The notes under the pieces: generated by a model
Told to the model about the DNA's origin: nothing
Seen by the model: the letters and a program-made list of their open reading frames with translations, nothing else
Databases searched by the model: none
Translations under genes and position numbers: made by a program
Shown: positions 1-6,436 of the stretch, one piece after another
Numbering within the stretch: position 1 is the stretch's first letter
Layout: every line of letters starts with the position of its first letter
Assembly: GCA_946886185.1 (NCBI GenBank)
Contig: CAMPIC010000077.1
Span: 1-9,310 of the forward strand
Reading direction: 5' to 3'
Source: an uncultured bacterium
GTDB lineage: Bacteria > Eisenbacteria > RBG-16-71-46 > CAIMUX01
DNA: 9,310 nt

Positions 1-2256
1 GTGCTGGGACTGCTTTCGCTCACCAAGGTGACCTTCCGGTTCGTGGCCGCGCCGGTGCTCGCGCTCGATCTGTGGGCGGCGAAGCAGGGGCGCGACCGGC
101 GCGCATGGATCCGATTCGCGGCTTGGCGGGTGGGCGGAATCGTCGTGCTGCTCCTGCTCTGGAGCGGATTCCTGCACCTGGCGGGGCTCTCCCAGAATCC
201 GGTCTCGGAGAGCGGCGAGCAGGAGCTCTGGATCTTCCGCGGCAACTACGTGCCGGATCGCGGATTCGAAACGGTGGGTCTGGGAGACGTCGCGGGACCG
301 GAGCTGCTCAAAGCGATTCACGAGAACGAGGACCTTCCGGAAGAAGAGAAGCAGAAGGCGATCTACCGCAGAGCGTTCAGCCTGGTCGTGCAAAAGGATC
401 CGGTTCGCTGGGCCGCGCTCGTGCTCGCGAAGGTGCGGTGGTTCTGGATCTATCCCGCGGTCAAGGAAGACGTGATCGCGTGGTGGGGGAGCATCCCTCC
501 TCCGGCGCACCTGCAGACCTGGGTGATGCTCTTCGCGCTGGTCGGATTGGCGGCGTCGCTGCGCAAGGGTCCCGCGAGCTGGATTCCGGCCGCTCTCGCT
601 GCGTACCTCTGCATGATCCACGCGGTCACGCATCTGGTGAGCCGCTACGGGATCCCGTCCATCGCGCTGGCCATGCCGTATGCCACCTTCGGCCTCGTCA
701 CGTTCGCGGGCACGATCATGGAATGGATCCGGCGCGCTCGTCAACGCAGCATCGCGGAGGATGGAGTTACGGCGACCAGCCGTGTCGCGGAGGGCAATGG
801 TGTCGCGGAAATCGAAAGCGTCCGCGAGGATCTGCAGGACGGAGGCAAGAGACGCGGCGCGCGCGTGGGAGATGACGCGCATCGCGCTGCATCACACGGA
901 ACGGGCCGTAGTGCGGCGCGGGAATCAGTCGGTGCCGTATCGGGCGGAACGGGCGGAGACGCGTTGGGTGGAACAGCCCACGCCGCGTCGCGCAGAACCC
1001 GCGGTGGCGTATCCCGGCGGACAGCAGGTGCTGCGTCGCGCAAAACGGGCCGCGGCGCGTCACCTAGAACGAACGCATGGGGCAGAACCTCCGGGCCGAG
1101 CGCGAGCCGCATCATGATCGTCGCGCTCGCCGGGGCCATTCTGTTTGGGCTGCTCTCGGTCTTCGTGGGAAGGGATGTTTTCGTGAGCTGGGGCGTGTCG
1201 GTTCGCGCGGCCTGCTCGCTCGAAACAGGCCTCCGCGCTTTCGCCGTGCTCGCGTGGGGTGTGCCGGCGTGGCTCTTACTGCGCACGCGGGGGTGGACGC
1301 GCATGCGGACGGCCGCCGCGCTCGCGATCCTGCTCGTAATTCCCGCCGCGACCTACTCTGCGGAGCGCCACGTCGACTTCGATCCCGATGTGTGGAAGGC
1401 GCGCCTGTCGAAGCCCGGAGATCGCATCGTCCAGACGATTGCGCTTCCACCGAAGATGGACTGGAGGCCGGTGCGCGCCGCGGAGCTGCAGATCGACATG
1501 ATGGGCGCTCTCGACTCGGATGCGCGGCTCACCGTGCGCGTCAACGGAACGGAAGTCCACACATACGCCCACGGACTGGAGAGCGCGGCGGACGACTTCC
1601 TCCTCGATGAGAACATCCACGCGGTGCAGGAGCGTTACGCGAGGGTGCGCAATGCCTTGCAAGGGCATTGGAAGGGGTTCGTCGAGCGGCGCCATCCTGA
1701 AGCGGGTTACGAGTACTACCGGCAGTGGTATCGCATTCCGGTGCCTCTCGAGATTCTCACCGAGCGTGATTCGGTCTCCGTGGAACTGGTCTACGACGGA
1801 GGCGAGGGATGGATCGACGTCTACGGCGATCACGGAATCGCCGGCAAGGGACCGCGGCGGCTCGTGTTCGCGCCCGCCTTCCTGAGCAATCCGTTCGAGC
1901 TCTCCAACTATCAGTTCCAGCTCTTCGCGAGCGACCGAGAAAAGGCCGATGCCCGCATCATTCGCCCTCTGACTTTGCTCAGTCCGGGAGCGGATGCCGA
2001 GTTTTTGCGGGAAGAAGAAAGTCTCGGATCGGACCTCAGCCCCGCACCGGGTGCGCAGAAGGGCGAGTTCCGGATCCGCCTGCGCGCCCAGCTTCGCGGC
2101 GGATACGTCTCGCGGCCGGATCCCGAAAAGCCCGGGAAGAAGAAGTCGATCTGGGCGGTTTGGCCCGCGGCCGATGACGAGCCGACCGACCCGGACACGA
2201 TCCGCCTCCTCTCCGCGCGCCGCGACAACTTCGTCGACGGCTGGCAGACCTACTGA
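1..2256 (+). CDS. GT39-like glycosyltransferase (C-terminal part) fused through a repeat linker to a membrane-anchored beta-rich domain; 5' partial
   Basis: The reading frame is open from the first base and probably began upstream. The first visible residues (GLLSLTKVT, then a hydrophobic stretch) resemble the middle of dolichyl-phosphate-mannose-type GT-C transferases, whose catalytic Asp lies in the missing N-terminal part. Residues 45-62, 174-187 and 194-240 look like membrane helices. DPVRWAALVLAKVRWFW (133-149) and SRYGIPSIALAMPY (214-227) match the usual K-x-x-x-F-W and R-Y-x-x-P features near the C-terminus of GT39 enzymes. A normal enzyme would end near residue 250. Here the frame continues through a low-complexity repeat linker (about 281-360), three more hydrophobic segments (371-390, 411-427, 437-453) and a probably periplasmic beta-rich domain (455-751) with an RLTVRVNGTEVH strand pattern that I cannot assign to a family. 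The likely role is transfer of a lipid-linked sugar at the periplasmic face. The fusion could instead be two genes merged by a stop-free repeat; an in-frame ATG at 1114 opens the second half. Confidence 0.75.
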   Translation: MLGLLSLTKVTFRFVAAPVLALDLWAAKQGRDRRAWIRFAAWRVGGIVVLLLLWSGFLHLAGLSQNPVSESGEQELWIFRGNYVPDRGFETVGLGDVAGPELLKAIHENEDLPEEEKQKAIYRRAFSLVVQKDPVRWAALVLAKVRWFWIYPAVKEDVIAWWGSIPPPAHLQTWVMLFALVGLAASLRKGPASWIPAALAAYLCMIHAVTHLVSRYGIPSIALAMPYATFGLVTFAGTIMEWIRRARQRSIAEDGVTATSRVAEGNGVAEIESVREDLQDGGKRRGARVGDDAHRAASHGTGRSAARESVGAVSGGTGGDALGGTAHAASRRTRGGVSRRTAGAASRKTGRGASPRTNAWGRTSGPSASRIMIVALAGAILFGLLSVFVGRDVFVSWGVSVRAACSLETGLRAFAVLAWGVPAWLLLRTRGWTRMRTAAALAILLVIPAATYSAERHVDFDPDVWKARLSKPGDRIVQTIALPPKMDWRPVRAAELQIDMMGALDSDARLTVRVNGTEVHTYAHGLESAADDFLLDENIHAVQERYARVRNALQGHWKGFVERRHPEAGYEYYRQWYRIPVPLEILTERDSVSVELVYDGGEGWIDVYGDHGIAGKGPRRLVFAPAFLSNPFELSNYQFQLFASDREKADARIIRPLTLLSPGADAEFLREEESLGSDLSPAPGAQKGEFRIRLRAQLRGGYVSRPDPEKPGKKKSIWAVWPAADDEPTDPDTIRLLSARRDNFVDGWQTY
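889..1080 (+). repeat. Degenerate 24-bp tandem repeat, 8 copies, in frame (8-residue units)
   Basis: Eight consecutive 24-bp units start at 889, 913, 937, 961, 985, 1009, 1033 and 1057. In the coding frame they read as octapeptides such as ASRRTRGG, VSRRTAGA, ASRKTGRG and ASPRTNAW, with consensus [A/V]-S-x-[R/G/K]-T-x-x-x. The two 24-bp blocks before them (841-888) fit the pattern weakly. Upstream again, GTGTCGCGGA occurs at 782 and 800, with a looser match at 818, giving a short 18-bp repeat (RVAEGN, GVAEIE, SVREDL). Codon use in the tract (gta, aca, gca, aga, cct, tca) is looser than in the flanking gene. Other frames on both strands stay open here because the period is a multiple of three. 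It probably forms a disordered, basic linker between the two halves of the surrounding gene. Confidence 0.8.
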
Positions 2257-2339
2257 AGACGGAACTTTCACGATCCGGCGCAACTTTTCCGAATATCAGG
2301 AAGAAAACCAGGCGCGTCCCGCATCCGAGTTCGGCTCGG

Positions 2340-2369
2340 CTGAAATGCGGTGCGGGGCTGTGCTACCCT
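2340..2369 (+). promoter_or_regulatory. Candidate sigma-70-like promoter for the envelope operon
   Basis: The only gap before the operon is 2257-2403. It contains CTGAAA (2340-2345), 18 bp, then TACCCT (2364-2369), preceded by TG one base upstream, an extended -10 arrangement. The -35 matches TTGACA at 4 of 6 positions, and the -10 keeps the T, A and final T of TATAAT. A small hairpin lies just upstream (CCGAG 2325-2329, loop TTCGG, CTCGG 2335-2339) with no T-run, so it is a poor terminator for the preceding gene. The call rests on consensus resemblance only. Confidence 0.35.
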
Positions 2370-2382
2370 CCGAAAAGCGGGG

Positions 2383-2388
2383 AAGGAG
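2383..2388 (+). promoter_or_regulatory. Shine-Dalgarno AAGGAG, long spacing, supports ATG at 2404
   Basis: AAGGAG lies 15 bases before ATG 2404, longer than the usual 5-10. It still favours this start over the in-frame GTG at 2350, because the sequence from 2404 opens a textbook signal peptide and the stretch 2350-2403 overlaps the candidate promoter. Confidence 0.45.
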
Positions 2389-2403
2389 CAGGACAACCCA
2401 CGA

Positions 2404-3867
2404 ATGACGCGATCCCAGAGGCGATCTCCACGCCGTCCCCTCGGCTCGAACCTGCTCCTCGCTTCGGCTGCCCTCCTCGCCCTCGTCTGCAGCGCCGTCG
2501 TTCCGGCCAACGCGCAGTACGTGGCGTTCGGGAAGAACAAGGTCCACTACTCCGACTTCGAATGGCATGTCCTGGAGAGCGAGCACTTCGACCTCTACTA
2601 CTACGTCGAAGAGGAAGAGCTGGCGCAGCTCGCGCTGCAGATGGCGGAAGCCTCGTATCGAGATCTGCAAGGGAAGTTCGTGCATGACGTGCGCCGAAGG
2701 ATTCCGCTCATCATCTACGCCAGCTTCCAGGACTTCGAGCAGAACAACATCACGCCGTACTTCCTGCCCGAAGGAGTGGCGGGACTGACGGAGTTCGCCC
2801 GTGGTCGCGTGCTCGTGCCGTTCAACGGCTCTCTCTCCGACTTCCGGACCACGATCCATCACGAGCTGGTGCACGTGTATCAGCTCTCACTCCTGGCAGA
2901 AGTGCACCAGGAGTTTTTCCGCACGCCGTTCCTCACGCCGCCGCTCTGGTTTTCGGAAGGGCTTGCGGTGCATTGGTCGGAGGATCGGGATCCGGAAGCG
3001 GACATGGTGCTGCGCGACCTGGTGCATCACGGCAACCTGCCCGCGCTGGACGACTTCTGGCGCTATGGCGGGAGCTTCATCACCTACAAGCTGGGCCAGT
3101 CGATGCTCGACTTCATCGGCGAAGAGTTCGGCGAGGATCGCATCCATCTGATCTATCGGCGCCTCTGGATGTATCGCGAGTTCAACGAGGTGCTGGAAGA
3201 CGTGCTCGGCATCCCGGCGGAAGAGCTCTCGGATCGTTGGTCCTTCGCACTCCGACAGCGCTACAACCCGGAGGTGGCGAGCGGAGAGCCGGCCTCCTTC
3301 TCCTCGCGGCCTTTGACCGCCAAGGGAGGCGCGAACATGAAAGCGGTTCCGCTCCCCGACAGCCTCCTGGGGGAGAAGCGGTTCGCGTTCGTGTCCCCGC
3401 GCGACGGATTCACCAACATCTACACCGCTTCGCGCGAGGGGAAAGAAGGAGATCTGCGCACCCTGGTCAAGGGAGAGCGCAGCTCCGAGTTCGAATCGCT
3501 CCATTTGTTCCGCAGCCGGCTCGACGTGTCTTCGCAAGGGGTGCTCCTCTTCGTCTCCAAGCATCAGGACAAGGACGAGATCGTGCTGTTCGACGTGGTG
3601 AAGGGGAACGAGATCGCGCGCTATGGATTCGACGATCTCGTCGGTCTCGCGTCGCCGAGCTGGGCACGGGACGAGATCTCTATCTCTACGACATCGAGGC
3701 GGATGCGCTCACGCGTATCACCCACGATCGCTTCGAGGACGTCGATCCTTCTTTCTGCCCTTGGGGGGAGGCGGTCGTCTTCAGCAGCGATCGCTGCCCG
3801 GGCGGCGATCAGGGCTATCGCAATCTCTTCCTGCTCGATCTCGCGACCGGCCAGATTCGCTATCTGA
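2404..3867 (+). CDS. Envelope gluzincin metalloprotease (peptidase MA-like) with the first part of a TolB-like propeller; N-terminal piece of a frameshifted gene
   Basis: ATG 2404 starts a Sec signal peptide: a basic N-region (RRSPRR), a hydrophobic core, and cleavage after ANA at residue 37. The next domain (about 45-250) is a gluzincin protease fold. It has HELVH at 153-157 in the context IHHELVHVYQ, with H153 and H157 as zinc ligands and E154 as catalytic base. The third ligand is probably E185 in WFSEGLAVHW, 28 residues on, as in peptidase MA-like families. From about residue 320 (RFAFVSPRDGFTNIY) a WD40/PD40-type propeller begins and stays in frame to GLASPSW (W420). There the expected S-x-P-D-G strand is missing and the frame changes; the last 67 codons, to the stop at 3867, are out-of-frame tail without propeller character. 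The true continuation is the entry at 3675-5195. Read literally, the 487-residue product keeps the whole protease domain but lacks the barrel. This is the first gene of the operon. Confidence 0.8.
   Translation: MTRSQRRSPRRPLGSNLLLASAALLALVCSAVVPANAQYVAFGKNKVHYSDFEWHVLESEHFDLYYYVEEEELAQLALQMAEASYRDLQGKFVHDVRRRIPLIIYASFQDFEQNNITPYFLPEGVAGLTEFARGRVLVPFNGSLSDFRTTIHHELVHVYQLSLLAEVHQEFFRTPFLTPPLWFSEGLAVHWSEDRDPEADMVLRDLVHHGNLPALDDFWRYGGSFITYKLGQSMLDFIGEEFGEDRIHLIYRRLWMYREFNEVLEDVLGIPAEELSDRWSFALRQRYNPEVASGEPASFSSRPLTAKGGANMKAVPLPDSLLGEKRFAFVSPRDGFTNIYTASREGKEGDLRTLVKGERSSEFESLHLFRSRLDVSSQGVLLFVSKHQDKDEIVLFDVVKGNEIARYGFDDLVGLASPSWARDEISISTTSRRMRSRVSPTIASRTSILLSALGGRRSSSAAIAARAAIRAIAISSCSISRPARFAI
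3661..3680 (+). other. Frameshift junction inside the protease-propeller-barrel gene
   Basis: Upstream of here the protein reads in the frame of 2404 and ends coherently at GLASPSW (Trp codon 3661-3663). From 3675 the coherent protein continues in the next frame as DLYLYDIEADALTRITHD. Joining the frames directly puts the Trp almost next to DLYLYD, whereas TolB/PD40-type blades normally have about 15-20 residues there (P-D-G turn plus a strand). The simplest reading is a deletion of 3k+1 bases, of the order of 50 bp, rather than loss of one base. No slippery heptamer is visible, so programmed frameshifting is unlikely. An assembly or sequencing error cannot be excluded. Confidence 0.75.
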
Positions 3868-5195
3868 CGCGCGGGCTCTGGACCGACTCCTCGCCGGTCT
3901 GGGATGAGAGGACCGGAGGGATTTACTTCACGAGCGACCGCGATCGCTTCTCCGCGGTCTACTGGATCGACGAGCAGGGGAACGGCCGGCGCATCACCCA
4001 GTCGCTCGATGCAGTCTTCGATCCCCGGCCGATTCCCGGCACCGACAGTTTCCTCGCGACCGTCTTCCACAAGGGGACCTTCCAGGTGCACGGGTTTTCC
4101 GTTCCCGACAGCTCGGGTCCGGAAATTGCGCTCGAGCCGGGAGGAGGGGAGGCGCCCTGGCATTGGGAAAGCAACCTCCCGCAAGTCGCCTCGAGGCGCG
4201 AGAGCTATCGCACGCGTTTCGCGCTCGATGTCGCGCAAGGCGGAGTGCTGGTGGATCCGTCGCTGCAGACGGGGGAAGGGGTGCAGGCGGTCCTCTCCGA
4301 TCTGATGGGGAACCATTTGCTGTTCTTCAATCTGGCCAACTCCACCTTTTCCACCGACAACTTCATCCGCAATTTCTCCTTCGGCGCGACCTACGTGAAC
4401 CTGACGCGGCGGCTCAACTATGGGCTGTCCGCGTTCCACTATTCCGGCGACTACTTCGACAATCTGGCGTTTCCTTATTTCGAGCAACGCTCGGGCGCAT
4501 CGGTGCTCCTGAGCTATCCGCTTTCCAAGTTCCATCGGATCGAGACGAGCTTCTCGGTCGCGTATGCCGAAACCGACCGGCCCTCCATCGCGTTCGAACG
4601 CGAAGGCACGATCGGGACGCACTTCGTCTCCTACGTGCGCGACAACACGCTCTGGCTGCCGACAGGCCCGATCGACGGGAGCCGATTCAATCTCACCGCG
4701 GGATTGACCATGAATTTGGGAGAGGGGAAGGAAGAGAACACCGTCCTCATCGGGGATTATCGGCGGTACTTCCGCATCGGGCAGTACTCCGCGTACGCGG
4801 TGCGGGCGCAAGGACGATGGAGCGAAGGCGCCAATCCGGAGTTCTTCTGGATCGGCGGCTCCACGGGGATGCGCACCTACGACCGCCGTCAGATCTCCGG
4901 CAAGCGCACGCTCATGCTGAATCAGGAAGTGCGCTTCCCGCTCATCCGCGGACTGATCTTCGGGCTGCCGATGGGCAATCTGGAGCTGCCGGGAGTGGAA
5001 GGCGCGGTCTTCGTCGATGCGGGCTCCGCGTGGGACGAGGGTTGGCCTCCTCCATGGTACGGAGCGTACGGCGTCGGGATGCGCATGGGATTCGGCGGCT
5101 ACCTGGTGCTCCGCCTCGACATCGGGCGGCAAACCGATTTCGAGACGCTCGGCTCCGACACCCACACGCGCTTCTTCATCGGGTGGGACTATTGA
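3675..5195 (+). CDS. C-terminal piece of the same gene: TolB-like propeller blades and Omp85-like outer-membrane beta-barrel
   Basis: This frame continues the protein begun at 2404, and I see no plausible start of its own at the junction. The first 160 or so residues are propeller blades (DLYLYDIEADALTRITHD, then NLFLLDLATGQIRYLT, then AVYWIDEQGNGRRIT) with TSDRD and SSDR strand ends. From about 4200 alternating hydrophobic and polar strands form a barrel. Near the C-terminus, GGSTGMRTYDRR followed by LMLNQEVRFPL resembles the G-x-R-G-Y ... N-x-E-x-R-x-P-L signature of Omp85/BamA/TamA-type barrels, and VFVDAGSAWD fits the strand usually found after it. The chain ends in RFFIGWDY, a good BAM beta-signal, so an outer-membrane location is likely. 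With the missing strand restored the full protein would be about 930-950 residues. The stop overlaps the next start (TGATG). Confidence 0.75.
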   Translation, partial: DLYLYDIEADALTRITHDRFEDVDPSFCPWGEAVVFSSDRCPGGDQGYRNLFLLDLATGQIRYLTRGLWTDSSPVWDERTGGIYFTSDRDRFSAVYWIDEQGNGRRITQSLDAVFDPRPIPGTDSFLATVFHKGTFQVHGFSVPDSSGPEIALEPGGGEAPWHWESNLPQVASRRESYRTRFALDVAQGGVLVDPSLQTGEGVQAVLSDLMGNHLLFFNLANSTFSTDNFIRNFSFGATYVNLTRRLNYGLSAFHYSGDYFDNLAFPYFEQRSGASVLLSYPLSKFHRIETSFSVAYAETDRPSIAFEREGTIGTHFVSYVRDNTLWLPTGPIDGSRFNLTAGLTMNLGEGKEENTVLIGDYRRYFRIGQYSAYAVRAQGRWSEGANPEFFWIGGSTGMRTYDRRQISGKRTLMLNQEVRFPLIRGLIFGLPMGNLELPGVEGAVFVDAGSAWDEGWPPPWYGAYGVGMRMGFGGYLVLRLDIGRQTDFETLGSDTHTRFFIGWDY

Positions 5196-5380
5196 TGCGC
5201 GCACTACCGATGATCGAACGAGCACTGATGCGCGGGCGGCGGCAGGCAAGTCAGCCCGCGACGCGTGCGACGCAGGGCTCGAGTCAATCCGCCACGCGGG
5301 CGGCGTGCTCGACTAGGCAGTCCGCCGCGCATGCGGTGCGGTCGGCGAGACAATTCGCGGTGCGCTCGATGGGAATCCTC
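5183..5380 (+). repeat. Degenerate 33-bp tandem repeat, 4 clear plus 2 weak copies, forming the N-terminus of the BamB-like gene
   Basis: Units start at 5249, 5282, 5315 and 5348 and encode 11-residue blocks (SQPATRATQGS, SQSATRAACST, RQSAAHAVRSA, RQFAVRSMGIL). Each begins AGNCANNNCG, with N at variable positions (the third copy has AGG). The period extends upstream: TGATGCGCG occurs at 5193 and again at 5226, exactly 33 bp apart and in register with CGACGCGTG, CCACGCGGG and CCGCGCATG in the later copies. The tract therefore starts across the stop codon of the preceding gene. Codons here (cta, gca, cga, agt, act, agg, aga) are less biased than in the neighbours, suggesting recent or weakly selected sequence. 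Confidence 0.75.
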
Positions 5381-6436
5381 ATCGGGTTCTCCCTCGCCGT
5401 CAACGGGAACGCCCTAGTCGTGGCACAAGAAGTTCCGGAAGGCGCGTGGACGGGGCCGCTGACCGCGCAATGGGAAGAGGACGTGGGGCGGAGCATCGTG
5501 CATCCGGTGCAGCTTCATGGGGACGATCTGCTCGTCACCACGACCGACCGCCGGCTGGTGAGCCTCGATCTGGTCTCCGGAAAACGGAATTGGCGGCGTC
5601 GCTTCAAAGAAGACATCTCCGTTGCTCCGACCATCTTCAGCAGGAGCGACGGGAAACAGCGCGTCGTCCTGTATCACGGACGTTCCGACGGAGGCCATCT
5701 CCACTGCCTCGACGGAGACGATGGAGATGATCTGTGGGAGCTCCCTTGGCGGACCCGCCCCGTCCACGTGTCCGGCCGCAAGGATCGCATCTGGCTGCTC
5801 GGGCAGGAGGGAAGGCTGCTGTGCCTCTCCGCCGAGGATGGCAAGGAGCTCTGGTACGCGGACGGCAACGGGTGGGGCTCTCCAGGCTTCGTCCATGACG
5901 GTGAGACTCTTTTCGTCCTGGAGCGTTCCGATTCCTTGCATGCCTACCGCGCGAGCTCGGGTGACCGGCTCTGGTCGTGCCATCTCGCGGGGTTGTTCTC
6001 CGCGCCCCCCGCCCTCCTCGACGACGATCTCCACGTCGTGAACACCACCGGGACGCTCTGGCGCATCGATCCGCGCGATGGGCGGATTCTGGGCACGGGG
6101 CAGCGCGTGGACCATCAACTGCACGCGCCGGTCGCTTCGGAAGGTCGGATCGTGACCGCGGCGACTTCCGGCATCATCGAAGCGCGCGATGCTTCCGGAG
6201 ACGGGTGGAGCTACGCGAGCGGGCATGCGCTCGAATGCCTTCCCGTTCCCGCGGGCCCGGTGATCCTGCTCGGAACCTCGGGCGGAGAGCTGTTGGCGCT
6301 GCGCTCCGATCGCGGCGAGCTGGCCTGGTCGCTCCATCTCGATGCGCGCTTCAAAGTCGCGCCGCTCGTCACCGATCGGTACCTCGTGCTCGCGACCCAC
6401 AACGGAGAGCTGTATGTCTATCACCACGGCTCGTGA
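5195..6436 (+). CDS. BamB-like eight-bladed PQQ-type beta-propeller protein, exported
   Basis: The family is that of PQQ-like propellers such as BamB, which act as scaffolds at the periplasmic side of outer-membrane assembly machines; many use no PQQ. Blade-closing motifs of the type L-x-x-L-D-x-x-x-G-x-x-x-W recur about every 40 residues: W93, W133, W181, W220, W260, a degenerate site at G299 (RIDPRDGRILG), W338 and W378. That makes eight blades, the number in BamB. Residues 59-79 (MGILIGFSLAV then NGNALVVAQE) form a signal-peptide core with cleavage near A77; there is no lipobox, unlike E. coli BamB. The start ATG 5195 overlaps the previous stop (TGATG). It gives an unusually long 58-residue N-region made of 11-residue repeats. 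GTG 5339 or GTG 5360 would give a normal signal peptide but has no clear ribosome-binding site. The function is inferred from the fold and from its position behind an Omp85-like barrel. Confidence 0.8.
   Translation: MRALPMIERALMRGRRQASQPATRATQGSSQSATRAACSTRQSAAHAVRSARQFAVRSMGILIGFSLAVNGNALVVAQEVPEGAWTGPLTAQWEEDVGRSIVHPVQLHGDDLLVTTTDRRLVSLDLVSGKRNWRRRFKEDISVAPTIFSRSDGKQRVVLYHGRSDGGHLHCLDGDDGDDLWELPWRTRPVHVSGRKDRIWLLGQEGRLLCLSAEDGKELWYADGNGWGSPGFVHDGETLFVLERSDSLHAYRASSGDRLWSCHLAGLFSAPPALLDDDLHVVNTTGTLWRIDPRDGRILGTGQRVDHQLHAPVASEGRIVTAATSGIIEARDASGDGWSYASGHALECLPVPAGPVILLGTSGGELLALRSDRGELAWSLHLDARFKVAPLVTDRYLVLATHNGELYVYHHGS

Noticed and set aside
741..1304. Repeat-containing protein on the minus strand (Pro/Arg/Ala octapeptides)
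   Set aside because: It is a by-product of the 24-bp period, which keeps other frames open; no start signals or domains are seen.
2284..2310. Terminator after the first gene (TTTTCC ... GGAAGAAAA)
   Set aside because: The possible stem is only 4-6 bp with a wobble pair and no following T-run.
3661..3680. Programmed ribosomal frameshift at the gene break
   Set aside because: There is no slippery heptamer or A/T run and no obvious downstream stem. A strand of the propeller is also missing, which frameshifting alone would not explain.
3787..3812. Near-palindrome GATCGCTGCCCGGGCGGCGATC, with a similar one near 7357, as possible protein-binding sites
   Set aside because: Both lie inside well-supported coding sequence and use ordinary codons. 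Self-complementary GATCGC words are frequent throughout this GC-rich window, so chance is the better explanation.
4163..5194. Open frame extending upstream of the BamB-like gene inside the barrel gene
   Set aside because: Its translation is Arg/Ala-rich noise, while the overlapping frame encodes barrel strands. The real start is at or after 5195.
3621..5249. 542-residue open frame on the minus strand opposite the barrel gene
   Set aside because: Its translation is low-complexity and charged, without fold motifs, while the + strand shows clear propeller and barrel signatures. It is a mirror of GC-rich codon bias.
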